Source of the DNA: Vibrio albus
GTDB taxonomy: Bacteria; Pseudomonadota; Gammaproteobacteria; Enterobacterales; Vibrionaceae
Direction: 5' to 3'
Length of the DNA: 64,000 nt
Assembly: GCF_003144035.1 (NCBI RefSeq)
Contig: NZ_QFWT01000012.1
Location: 40,949-104,948, forward strand
Shown one piece after another: positions 1 to 8,423 of the stretch. The notes below the pieces were generated by a model that was given only the letters and a program-made list of their open reading frames with translations, was not told the DNA's origin and made no database searches. Positions within the stretch are counted from its first letter, which is position 1, and the number at the start of each line of letters is the position of its first letter. The translations under genes and the position numbers were made by a program.

Positions 1-3000
1 CGCTGTCGAGGAGTTCTCATTATTACTCCATATTTCCTTCCAGCAAAAATCATCAGCATCAAACTGGCTACCACTGTCAGAGGTGTTGGTGACAAAACCA
101 CTGCCATTCCAGTACTGGGTTTCTAAGGGAACGGATATTTCTGTTCCTGTATTCCCCCCAACGTCTGATAGCTTCATTCTTCCGTACAGAAAGTTGGGCT
201 GATGACTAAATAGCTGCTTGTCTGTATTGTCTTTAAACACAACCTCATCGGGGTTAAGGATAACTTGCAGGCCAAAATAAGCACTTACTGAAAGGTCATC
301 GAATGTATTGCCAAGATAAGGGCCATCCTGCACTGTTGCTGTTAAATTAGTGGAATCAGTCTCCCGGATAAATTCAAAATCGCTGGTATCTAACGCCAAC
401 TGAGAGACCGAACTATCAGCGTCATATATCCATTCCCAATTGCCAGCATCTATTCCAGAGATTCTTCCTAGTAAGCTATTTGCGTCACTATCAATGGCAT
501 AGTATCTCAGGCTCACTTTGAGGCTGTCTGCAAATGTCCGGTAATTGACAACACTATTACCGTCGGTATTTTTAGCCTCTACCGCAAACGAGTGTTCTAC
601 TGGCTGCTCCATATAAGCAAAGCCATCATGCCCAGCAGAATACGTCCAGGCATCATCAGTTATCTCAATATAGCTAGGATAGAAACGACCAATATGCCGA
701 TAAGATGAGTCAATATTCATATTGAGATATCTGGCTATTGGCTCTACCTGTAACCGTAGTACACCAACCTCACTCCATTTTAGGCTTGCCAGGTAATAAC
801 TCTCTCCACTTTCATTACTGTCATAAGCAAAAGATACATCTCCAGAAACCTCTCCTGAAGAAACATTCGGCTCATCGGGTGCAGGGTCCGCGACTATATG
901 GGTCAGGTCTACGCCCACACCATCCAAAAAGAAATTTTCGGTAATAACAGAATTACCATCATTAGCAGAATCACTGGCATCAGCGAGATCATCACAATAG
1001 GCATCAACCGCAATATAGCCATTATCGGCTTCACTACTGCCCTGCCAGTTTATGGGATAGATCTTAACACGGAACTCATTTCCCGCCGCTGTATATCCGG
1101 AAGAGGTTGCAGAACTGATATTGCCGTTCATAGGGTCATCATCAGAGCTATAATCTGTGTCCGCATCGCAAAGAGCAAAGGTCCATGGTCGGGATAACAC
1201 GGTAAAGCTTCCCGTAACCTCTGTCGTGCCATCCTCAGGACAGCCAGTAAAACCAGAGCAGTCAAAACTATCGGACAAATTAACCGTAAACCGGCCAGAT
1301 TCGGTAATGGTTAAGTCAGCCGATGCCGTACCACTTGAGGTAAATTCCGGCTCATAAGTAAGCCCCCCCTTCAAACCACCAGTTGGTGTATTGATATAAT
1401 GAGATACCTCTGGCTTGCCTGAATAACTGGTCACTAACTGGGGCTCATCAGCACTGCAGGCAAGAAGATGGAGATCTATCGATTCAGACTTATTGGCGAT
1501 AACCGATACTGTATCGGCATCCTCCAAATCAAACTTATAGGGTACAAACTTAAAGGTACTACTTACCGACTTGGAACTATCATCATCCATTGTGACCGTT
1601 AAGGTATAAGTGGTATCTATATCAACCTGATTAAGATCTTTAACTGATATCGATAGTTCTAAGTTGCCAGAGGTATCTGAAGTAAAATTAGGGTAATTTC
1701 CATCGCCACTAACTGCGGCTATATCAAATAAATCACTAACATCATCAGAGCTATCCGAGGATAGGCTGGCCGTTACAGCAAGACTTTCAGCATCACCATT
1801 ATTGGTTGTAGTAATGGAAAATTCCGGCTGATCATCACCACACATTAACGCTAACGAGGATGATGGCGTCATACTGATAGCATAGTCAGGCTCTTCTGGT
1901 TCTGGTGTTACGTTAAAGCACTGGCTTTGTCCGATAATGGTAGAGTGACGACTAGCCATACCTAGACTGTTAGAGGTAACAGCACCATGTAGTTCTATCG
2001 AGTTGGTAAAAGACAGCTTATCAGCCAGAATTAGACCATAATACGGGTTTATAATTTCCTTAACGGTAACCGAGCTACCAGCAAACGGAGCAAAAATAAT
2101 AAAATCATCTGGAGTTCCGGAATTTTCATGAGTCATTGTATTAGAAAACGAAACGCTCCCAGTAATGAGCCAAACGATATCTTTACCGGTATCAAGGACC
2201 GTACCATCAGAAGTATTAAAGTGCACCGTATTAAAAGTATAAATACCTGCGTTAGAGAACTTAGTAGTAACATTACTATCAACAGTATAATGCTCGATAA
2301 GTCTCCCATAAGAGCCCGATCCTGGCTCAAACTCCACTATCATTTCCTGCTGGCTACTTCCCTGAACCGTTAAAGATTTAAGGTTAGACTTAATGGTAAC
2401 TACCACATCCCCATCTTGGTTTATCGATGATTTACAATAAATTCCACTATCATCTGCTGGGCATTGATCTAAACCGGTATCCCATAGCCCAAGAGACAAT
2501 GCTCCTTCCTCTGGGAACTCATCATCAATCGCTTGTTTATCCAGATCCGGATTTAACTCTCCCAGAGGATCAGCCGCTTTCCTCCCCCCTGCCCGGCAAT
2601 GTCCGTACTCACAACTCGTTGTATAGTCAGGGCTCTGAACTCCCCAACCAGTGAGTGAATCAAAACCAATTTTCAGGGTATTAATCTCTTTAGGATCCCA
2701 AGGGGTCACCATTTCTGTATCTTTAAAACTATCAATATAATCAGATGACCACCCACCGATGTGATAAGCATCACTTCCGTTTTTAGTATTACTTATGGTC
2801 AGACCGCTTCCATTCTTCCAGCTCTGAGCTGGTTGCGGGAAATACTCGCACAAATTATCAGATGCAGAAAATGATAACGTCGGTGGATCCACCGGAACCT
2901 GAACTTCCTCTCCACACTGAAGTTGGGTTACTTCTACGCCATTGGCCTCATGGTTCCCTGGAAATTTCTGAGTAACCACTTTTGTGGCTATCTCTTGCCA

Positions 3001-3378
3001 CGAAGTTATCTCAGGCTGAACCTGTCGGCGGTAATAGGTATAGGTGTCATGGTTATCCCATTTGCCGCTAGTGATTCTAACTTCGTACCTTTCATTACTA
3101 AGTAAAGCCATTTCATTCTGATTAACCGGCGCTTCAAACTCATAGCTGTTAAAAAGTACTGAACCACTCTCTTTTTTAGCCGCCCAAAGATTGATAACAC
3201 TGTTGTTTTTTTCGAAGTTAACAAACTGATCACTATTCGGACCGGTAACATCAAACTGGACGGTCACATCCTGAGAACCATTCAGCTTGCTACAATCCAC
3301 GATATTCGCAAGCTGCGAGGCCATCGTAGAAGAAGATGCGCAGGCTAATGTGATTAGTAACCATAACCTAGCTATCAT
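1..3378 (-). CDS. mshQ: MSHA biogenesis protein MshQ (3' end cut by window edge)
   Basis: A single open frame of 1126 codons runs from an ATG at 3378 to the left edge with no stop, so the C-terminus lies outside the window. The product starts with a Sec signal peptide (MIARLWLLITLACASSS, then a likely cut after TMA). It continues as a serine/aspartate/threonine-rich, beta-strand-rich extracellular protein, as expected for MshQ, the large protein encoded last in the MSHA locus, whose C-terminal half matches the DUF6701 type. The start overlaps the end of mshP by 11 bases, so it is translationally linked to the prepilin genes. Its role is not established; a pilus-associated surface or adhesin-like function is inferred from position, signal peptide and composition. 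Confidence 0.85.
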   Translation of the reverse strand, partial: MIARLWLLITLACASSSTMASQLANIVDCSKLNGSQDVTVQFDVTGPNSDQFVNFEKNNSVINLWAAKKESGSVLFNSYEFEAPVNQNEMALLSNERYEVRITSGKWDNHDTYTYYRRQVQPEITSWQEIATKVVTQKFPGNHEANGVEVTQLQCGEEVQVPVDPPTLSFSASDNLCEYFPQPAQSWKNGSGLTISNTKNGSDAYHIGGWSSDYIDSFKDTEMVTPWDPKEINTLKIGFDSLTGWGVQSPDYTTSCEYGHCRAGGRKAADPLGELNPDLDKQAIDDEFPEEGALSLGLWDTGLDQCPADDSGIYCKSSINQDGDVVVTIKSNLKSLTVQGSSQQEMIVEFEPGSGSYGRLIEHYTVDSNVTTKFSNAGIYTFNTVHFNTSDGTVLDTGKDIVWLITGSVSFSNTMTHENSGTPDDFIIFAPFAGSSVTVKEIINPYYGLILADKLSFTNSIELHGAVTSNSLGMASRHSTIIGQSQCFNVTPEPEEPDYAISMTPSSSLALMCGDDQPEFSITTTNNGDAESLAVTASLSSDSSDDVSDLFDIAAVSGDGNYPNFTSDTSGNLELSISVKDLNQVDIDTTYTLTVTMDDDSSKSVSSTFKFVPYKFDLEDADTVSVIANKSESIDLHLLACSADEPQLVTSYSGKPEVSHYINTPTGGLKGGLTYEPEFTSSGTASADLTITESGRFTVNLSDSFDCSGFTGCPEDGTTEVTGSFTVLSRPWTFALCDADTDYSSDDDPMNGNISSATSSGYTAAGNEFRVKIYPINWQGSSEADNGYIAVDAYCDDLADASDSANDGNSVITENFFLDGVGVDLTHIVADPAPDEPNVSSGEVSGDVSFAYDSNESGESYYLASLKWSEVGVLRLQVEPIARYLNMNIDSSYRHIGRFYPSYIEITDDAWTYSAGHDGFAYMEQPVEHSFAVEAKNTDGNSVVNYRTFADSLKVSLRYYAIDSDANSLLGRISGIDAGNWEWIYDADSSVSQLALDTSDFEFIRETDSTNLTATVQDGPYLGNTFDDLSVSAYFGLQVILNPDEVVFKDNTDKQLFSHQPNFLYGRMKLSDVGGNTGTEISVPLETQYWNGSGFVTNTSDSGSQFDADDFCWKEIWSNNENSSTA

Positions 3379-3856
3379 TTTCCATCCCCTTAACCCATAT
3401 TTCCTGCGAACGTTTCACCTGATATTTACCAGAACCACAGGTAACTGTTGATACTACTTTATAAAACTTTAAATCATCCGGAACAGCCATTCCCGGAGCG
3501 TCACATTGAATGACAAAGTCGGAGCATATATCAGAAAGCTGACTACCAGATAAAATCGTTGTCACTGCATCACTGCCAGCTTCCCCTGATATATTACTGC
3601 ACCGTGTGGAAAGTGCTGCATCAGTCTCTTCACCATCCAGCGGAAACAGTTTTGTTAACGCCCACTCATTGCCCGAATGGGCCAAAAACCAGGCTCGGGT
3701 TCCCAGAACGTCCCGGGTCAGAATATCCTGATTCGACCATTGCATACGGCTTAAGCTAAGAGCGAGCATACCCATAACCACGATGACAAATACCGCCATA
3801 ATAATCATATTTCCCTGCTGGGATTTTCTGCCCCAAACCTGTCTGTTATGGCACAT
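3368..3856 (-). CDS. mshP: MSHA biogenesis protein MshP
   Basis: A 162-residue protein with a short positively charged N-terminus, then one hydrophobic helix (about residues 17-38, NMIIMAVFVIVVMGMLALSL) and a soluble domain with four or more cysteines. This is the PilX-like layout of MshP, a minor component of the MSHA pilus system, although it lacks the clear GFTL-E prepilin motif of its neighbours. It overlaps mshO upstream and mshQ downstream by 11 bases each, so it is translated as part of the msh structural operon. Identification rests on layout and position in the canonical order D-O-P-Q. Confidence 0.88.
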   Translation of the reverse strand: MCHNRQVWGRKSQQGNMIIMAVFVIVVMGMLALSLSRMQWSNQDILTRDVLGTRAWFLAHSGNEWALTKLFPLDGEETDAALSTRCSNISGEAGSDAVTTILSGSQLSDICSDFVIQCDAPGMAVPDDLKFYKVVSTVTCGSGKYQVKRSQEIWVKGMENDS

Positions 3857-4562
3857 TTAACACCTGTACATTATGCTTATAGCTGCTCTGTTCATCATCA
3901 TTGATAAACAATAAGTCGAGGTGAACGACGCCACCTCTCTGCAGACTCGCCTCTTCATAGCTAAAGCTACTATTACTTCTGTCAAGATTTTCACCAATAT
4001 AAACAGCAGCATCGTCACCTTGTTTCCGGGTTATCACGTCCGTGTTGGTAATACAGTAAGTAACTTTATCCGTGTAAATATAATGCCTTCCTGATATTGA
4101 ATGGCCGGAAAACGAATCAGTAAGAGTGTAAACACCATCAGATTCACTGACCAAACCAAGAGCTGAAGATGTGCCTGCCGTCGTAAGATCCGCTTGTCGA
4201 CTGGGGTTAATTGTTATCTGCTCGTCATTAGCAAAACTCACTGACGTTGCCTGATTATCCAGAATAAACTGGATATTATCGTTCGCTTCATCCTGATAAT
4301 AATAGCCAGAATATTTAATAGGATAAAAACTGATACAATGGTTATTGTCGCTCAGGGCAAAGCTATTAGGTACGGCATGACGAAACTCTCTGGTAAGTTT
4401 TTCGATAACAAAACGGGCCTGGTTCTGCAGCCTTTGCCTATCTACGCTATCGACGTAACCTTTAGTGCCCAACTCAATAAATCCGGACATTCCTAGTGCT
4501 ACAATCCCAATAATCACAATGGTCATCACCATTTCGACCAGAGTAAACCCTTTGTACTTCAT
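3846..4562 (-). CDS. mshO: MSHA minor prepilin MshO
   Basis: A 238-residue type IV prepilin-like protein. The N-terminus has a short leader ending in G before FTLVEMVMTIVIIG, the PilD cleavage/methylation motif with the conserved Glu at mature position 5 and a hydrophobic alpha-1 helix. The body is the PilW-like pseudopilin fold. Its ATG shares one base with the mshD stop, and its 3' end overlaps mshP. It is expected to be a minor pilin that primes or caps MSHA pilus assembly in the inner membrane. Confidence 0.9.
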   Translation of the reverse strand: MKYKGFTLVEMVMTIVIIGIVALGMSGFIELGTKGYVDSVDRQRLQNQARFVIEKLTREFRHAVPNSFALSDNNHCISFYPIKYSGYYYQDEANDNIQFILDNQATSVSFANDEQITINPSRQADLTTAGTSSALGLVSESDGVYTLTDSFSGHSISGRHYIYTDKVTYCITNTDVITRKQGDDAAVYIGENLDRSNSSFSYEEASLQRGGVVHLDLLFINDDEQSSYKHNVQVLNVP

Positions 4563-5122
4563 CAGTAGTTCCCTCTGTAGGCAGAAAAAGAGTAATCACC
4601 GTAATTACCTGCGGTAATCACAATATCAATCCGTTTATGCATGCCCGCTGAATCTAAACTATCGTAAACAACATTTACATTGGCGGTAAAATTCTTATAG
4701 CTCTCATCAATTTCATTGCCAAAAATATCACTGAGTTTCCCCGCTTCCGGCAAAGTCGAATCACAGCTAGCTTCACTCCCGGTGGTGGTTACCCAACAAC
4801 CGATATAATCATCAACATCGTTGTATGCCCCAGGGTTACTCTCACCATCAGAACCTAATGCCGTAGAACAAAGCAAAGCCTCTGACTCTCCACAGCGTTC
4901 AACTCCGCCATCCGGATCACTGTTTTCATCAAACCCACGGGAGAGGATCTCTGTCATCAGACTTTGGGCTAACGCGGCGGCCCTGACTTCATTATGGGGA
5001 CGGGCTGAATCTCTAGCTAGAGGAAACAGAAAAGAGGTAAGACTTACCATCGCAATACCGATAATCACAATGGCAATAATACTTTCGATCAGGGTAAAGC
5101 CTTTATCGCTGCGAATCGTCAT
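4562..5122 (-). CDS. mshD: MSHA minor prepilin MshD
   Basis: A prepilin of about 186 residues with the leader MTIRSDKG followed by FTLIESIIAIVIIG, the typical PilD processing site and N-terminal helix (PilV-like family). I chose the ATG at 5122 over the GTG at 5128. A run of G (AGGGGGG) lies five bases before the ATG, whereas it would abut the GTG, and the ATG overlaps the mshC stop as ATGA. Several cysteines in the body suggest disulfides. It lies in the canonical A-C-D-O-P-Q order and is probably a minor pilin subunit. Confidence 0.9.
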   Translation of the reverse strand: MTIRSDKGFTLIESIIAIVIIGIAMVSLTSFLFPLARDSARPHNEVRAAALAQSLMTEILSRGFDENSDPDGGVERCGESEALLCSTALGSDGESNPGAYNDVDDYIGCWVTTTGSEASCDSTLPEAGKLSDIFGNEIDESYKNFTANVNVVYDSLDSAGMHKRIDIVITAGNYGDYSFSAYRGNY

Positions 5123-5595
5123 TGACACCCCCCTCTGAAAACATACCCCTGGCTGTTAATGCAAACAGATAAAGTTTCGTCGCCCCCAGCAATATTAATC
5201 GTGGTATCACCACTACTTGGGTTACCGAATAAATCAAAAGTAACCGTCAGAGTGGGTGAAAATGTTAAAGGTGAGTTATTCCCTAATACCAGACTGTCAC
5301 TCAGGCTTTCTTTCTCTGAGTCAGTCAGCTCACAGGTATACACTGACCCAAGACAATTATTCGACACTCTTAACTGATAATAAGTGGGAACGCTACTGCT
5401 GTCGTTATACTGCATACTGCCCAACTGAATTTGCCGAATAATGGTTATCGCCTGCTCCTGAGCAGCATAAACAGAGAACCCAGAGACACCAAACAAACGC
5501 GGAGCAGCGTAGACGGAAAGAATACCGAGCAAAATAATAACGACGATAAGTTCGACGAGGGTGAAGCCGGTTTGTCGGGATGAGGTCTGGGTCAT
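5119..5595 (-). CDS. mshC: MSHA minor prepilin MshC
   Basis: A prepilin whose leader MTQTSSRQTG precedes FTLVELIVVIILLG. An open frame extends upstream to 5631, but the ATG at 5595 has AAGAGG five bases ahead and gives a normal-length leader, so I start there (158 residues). Paired cysteines are present in the C-terminal half. The gap upstream to mshA is occupied by a palindromic repeat element, so mshC and the genes after it may be expressed partly by readthrough from mshA. Predicted minor pilin of the MSHA pilus. Confidence 0.88.
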   Translation of the reverse strand: MTQTSSRQTGFTLVELIVVIILLGILSVYAAPRLFGVSGFSVYAAQEQAITIIRQIQLGSMQYNDSSSVPTYYQLRVSNNCLGSVYTCELTDSEKESLSDSLVLGNNSPLTFSPTLTVTFDLFGNPSSGDTTINIAGGDETLSVCINSQGYVFRGGCQ

Positions 5596-5631
5596 GGGGG
5601 CCTCTTGGGAAGAGGGCGCTCTGGAACCCAA

Positions 5632-5665
5632 AGATTACAGAGCGCTGTGCTTTTAGAATACAGAA
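5632..5665 (+). repeat. Isolated copy of the GACTAGA-element box A
   Basis: The stretch TACAGAGCGCTGTGCTT followed by TAGAATACAGAAA closely matches sequence just after the heptamer array at about 40948-40978 and, inverted, at about 44430-44455. Here it occurs without any GACTAGA array, directly before a palindromic repeat pair. Confidence 0.6.
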
Positions 5666-5684
5666 AGGCGGCTTTACTGACCGC

Positions 5685-5794
5685 CTCGTTCCCACGCTCC
5701 TGCGTGGTAATGCATACCTGGCTTACTGCTGCCTTGTACGCATCTTGTTTACTCTATATACACTATACATTCCCACGCAGAGCGTGGGAACGAG
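5685..5794. repeat. REP-like inverted palindrome pair between mshA and mshC
   Basis: Two copies of a palindromic motif in inverted orientation: CTCGTTCCCACGCTCCTGCG at 5685-5704, and its near reverse complement ending in GCGTGGGAACGAG at 5782-5794. Each arm is itself palindromic, and about 50 bases lie between. Motifs of this CGTTCCCACGC kind are widespread in gammaproteobacteria as REP-type elements. Its position between the major pilin gene and the minor pilin genes suggests it may stabilise the mshA transcript end or weaken downstream transcription (inference). Confidence 0.75.
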
Positions 5795-5814
5795 AATAAT
5801 ATTTCACTTAATAA

Positions 5815-6318
5815 TTAACAACCATCAGCATTAACTACTATAGTCGGCTCTTTGTCTGCACTCGTACCAGAATCAACCATCTTATATGAAACGTGACAAT
5901 TCGCAGCTGTTATAGCAGTTATATCTGTACTGGCACCAGAAAAAATCACATATAGAGTGTCATTATCTGAATCTTCAACCAGCTGCAGATTATCAGCGTC
6001 AAGATCTAGTGTATCACCAATACCATTTGTATTCTTTGGTACAGGATAACCGTAATGCGTATTAATCGTTGTACCATCTGCTGACACACTTGGAGTGGTC
6101 GTCGCGTCTGCAGCAACACCTTCTTCTCCATTAATCGCAGATTTCGCATAAATCATACCAGCAGATCCTTGCATAGCGCCTTTAACGCCATTTAGAACCC
6201 CTTTTCGGGCCTCTCCCTGCATATCCAAAAACTTCGGTGCTGCTGTTACTGCCAGAATACCCAAAATAACAATTACCACCACTAGTTCAATTAGGGTGAA
6301 ACCGCCTTGTTTTTTCAT
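5815..6318 (-). CDS. mshA: MSHA major pilin MshA
   Basis: A type IV pilin precursor of 167 residues: leader MKKQGG, then FTLIELVVVIVILGILAV, the class IVa N-terminus with Glu5 and an uninterrupted hydrophobic helix. Two cysteines in the C-terminal part (about residues 136 and 167) can form the D-loop disulfide. The open frame extends upstream to 6456, but that stretch lacks pilin character; ATG 6318 begins the standard leader. It is preceded by 235 bases of non-coding DNA with its own candidate promoter and followed by a repeat pair, consistent with a separately transcribed, highly expressed major subunit. Confidence 0.93.
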   Translation of the reverse strand: MKKQGGFTLIELVVVIVILGILAVTAAPKFLDMQGEARKGVLNGVKGAMQGSAGMIYAKSAINGEEGVAADATTTPSVSADGTTINTHYGYPVPKNTNGIGDTLDLDADNLQLVEDSDNDTLYVIFSGASTDITAITAANCHVSYKMVDSGTSADKEPTIVVNADGC

Positions 6319-6490
6319 AGTTAAACTCTCTCTATGTACATAATTAATAGCTATTGCAGTCCCGATAGCTGCCGTTTGTGGTCTCACAACCTTTTCGCAT
6401 TCTGGTAGACTGACTGATGGAATGATAAATAGATAACGAGCTAATGGTAGTAGCACGTTATTACAGATTTATTGTCTTAAAAACAGTTCT

Positions 6491-6518
6491 ATTATCACTG
6501 TTCTGATATACAACTCAA
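6491..6518 (-). promoter_or_regulatory. Candidate sigma-70 promoter of mshA
   Basis: On the minus strand TTGAGT (6518-6513) and GATAAT (6496-6491) are separated by 16 bases, within the mshA-mshB gap and about 170 bases upstream of the mshA start. The rest of the 6319-6553 gap shows no open frame. Confidence 0.4.
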
Positions 6519-6553
6519 GTACTACTTAGTAAAAATTGAGCTTAACAGGCAAA

Positions 6554-7108
6554 TTATTTCAGTTGTACCGCTACCCGGCCCGAAGGAATGCTGTACGTAA
6601 ACGTATGCTCACTGCCAACCTGAGAATACAGACATGCGGAGTCTGACCCCGAAACCAAACCTGCCGTGTATTTGGCGTCATTGCTGTCTTCTGTGGCCAG
6701 CACTGTGGCGGGTGGGCTTTGTAACAGCTCCTGCATCAGGCTAAGGCACGCATCAGCAGTGACCGACGTCACCGTTGCTCCGGCCCTGCTATCATTCACA
6801 GCGATCGGATAGCCATCCCGAAAGCCTGTGCTGGTGCCGGACATAACCGCCTGAGTCAATAAAAAGTCCACGCCATCATAGCTGACGACATTTTCGCCAC
6901 CCGCATTGGTTGGCCTGCCTTCAGCTTCCCACTGAGCCCGGGCCGAGAGTACCGCGGTAGCAAAACCACCAGCCACACCTTCAATACTGGCCTTCTTCGC
7001 CTCATCCGCCACCTGAAGAAACTTGGGTAGCGCTACGGCTGCCAGCAGCCCGACAATCACGATAACGACAACCAGCTCAATCAGAGAGAAACCCGACTGT
7101 TTTTTCAT
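6554..7108 (-). CDS. mshB: MSHA minor prepilin MshB
   Basis: A 184-residue prepilin with leader MKKQSG and FSLIELVVVIVIVGLLAAVALPKFL, the same processing site and helix as mshA but with a different body. Two cysteines lie in the C-terminal half. It follows mshG by only 11 bases; in V. cholerae mshF sits in this gap, and here there is no room for it. It is separated from mshA by 235 bases. Predicted minor pilin. Confidence 0.9.
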   Translation of the reverse strand: MKKQSGFSLIELVVVIVIVGLLAAVALPKFLQVADEAKKASIEGVAGGFATAVLSARAQWEAEGRPTNAGGENVVSYDGVDFLLTQAVMSGTSTGFRDGYPIAVNDSRAGATVTSVTADACLSLMQELLQSPPATVLATEDSNDAKYTAGLVSGSDSACLYSQVGSEHTFTYSIPSGRVAVQLK

Positions 7109-7119
7109 TTTTTATACCC

Positions 7120-8340
7120 TTAGCCTTTAATCGCATCCAGCATGCCCCACATCGGGAGAAAAATCCCTAAAGCCAGTACCAGAACGATACCTGCTACAAA
7201 AATCAGTAAAATCGGCTCAATCCGGGCTGTCAGCGTTTTCAGGTCATAATCCACTTCACGTTCATAAAAATCAGCCACTTCCAACAGCAGTTCGTCAATC
7301 CGGCCGGTTTCCTCACCAACCGAGATCATCTGAATAACCAGAGGGGTAAAAATACCACTGTTAATGGCCGTCGCAGACACCGTACTCCCTGCTTCAATGG
7401 CCGATTTCATTTCTAACAGGCGTAACTCAAGATACTTATTGTCCATCGATTCCGCCGACAACAAAATAGACTGATTCAGAGGCACACCGGCCTTCAGCAT
7501 CAGCGCAAACGTGCGAGAGAAGCGAGCCAGTTGAGCCCGGTTCACCAGCCCTCCCACGACCGGCATCCTCAGCCGGAATTTATCCCACAACTCTCTTCCG
7601 CGGGAGCCGGATATCCAGGCACGAAAGGCAAACAGCCCGGCAAAGATAAACGCCAGCATCCACACCCAGTACTCAACAAAAAAGTCAGATGAGCCAATAA
7701 GAATCCGGGTGGGAAGCGGTAAATCGACCCCAAACCGGCTAAACATAGAAGCAAACTGGGGGATCACTTTGACATTCAGAATAAACAGAGCCAGCACCAC
7801 AAAGGTAATCACAAACGTGGGATAACGCATGGCTGATTTTATTCGCTTTCTGGTCTCCACTTCCTGCTCGTAATACTCACTCAGCTGTAACAGCGCCTCA
7901 TCCAGTCGACCGGTATTTTCCCCGACGGCAATCATGGAAACAAACAGGGGGCTAAACACATTCGCATGCATTTTCATCGATGCCGACAAGCTGCGGCCAT
8001 TGGTCAGCTCCATGGTGACTTCATCCAGTGCCTTTTTCAGCTGCTTATTTTCGGCATTGGCTGACAGGCCTTTTATCGCCCTTAACAAGGGTACCCCGGC
8101 CTTAGTCAGGCTGTACATCTGCCGACAAAAAATCACCAGCACTTCCAGCGGCATTGCCGGAGTAATCCAGTCACTCAGCGAAAACCTTATTTCTCCGGCT
8201 TCACTACTCTGTGTCACTGACGTTGGAATGATTCCACGGCTGATCAGCGATTCAGCGGCCAGCTCTTCTGTTGCCGCCTCAACCGTGCCGGAAACCTTAT
8301 CCCCTTCAAAATTACGCCCCTGATAACGATAATTCGGCAT
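7120..8340 (-). CDS. mshG: MSHA inner-membrane platform protein MshG
   Basis: A 406-residue GspF/PilC family protein. It contains two repeated T2SF domains (about residues 65-190 and 270-395), each with the characteristic SMIAVGENTGRLDEAL or MISVGEETGRIDELL motif, and three membrane segments (near 170-195, 220-240 and 375-400). It anchors the assembly ATPase MshE to the inner membrane. It lies 83 bases after mshE and 11 bases before mshB. The length is normal for the family. Confidence 0.93.
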   Translation of the reverse strand: MPNYRYQGRNFEGDKVSGTVEAATEELAAESLISRGIIPTSVTQSSEAGEIRFSLSDWITPAMPLEVLVIFCRQMYSLTKAGVPLLRAIKGLSANAENKQLKKALDEVTMELTNGRSLSASMKMHANVFSPLFVSMIAVGENTGRLDEALLQLSEYYEQEVETRKRIKSAMRYPTFVITFVVLALFILNVKVIPQFASMFSRFGVDLPLPTRILIGSSDFFVEYWVWMLAFIFAGLFAFRAWISGSRGRELWDKFRLRMPVVGGLVNRAQLARFSRTFALMLKAGVPLNQSILLSAESMDNKYLELRLLEMKSAIEAGSTVSATAINSGIFTPLVIQMISVGEETGRIDELLLEVADFYEREVDYDLKTLTARIEPILLIFVAGIVLVLALGIFLPMWGMLDAIKG

Positions 8341-8423
8341 CGGTTAGTTATTCCTGTTCAGATACATCGTTTCCATGACATTCACTATTTTCTGTCCACT
8401 CAAGACAAGTTGCACACAGTATT

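Noticed and set aside
5605..5834. Small open frames over the mshA-mshC repeat
   Set aside because: They coincide with palindromic repeat DNA and have no coding features.
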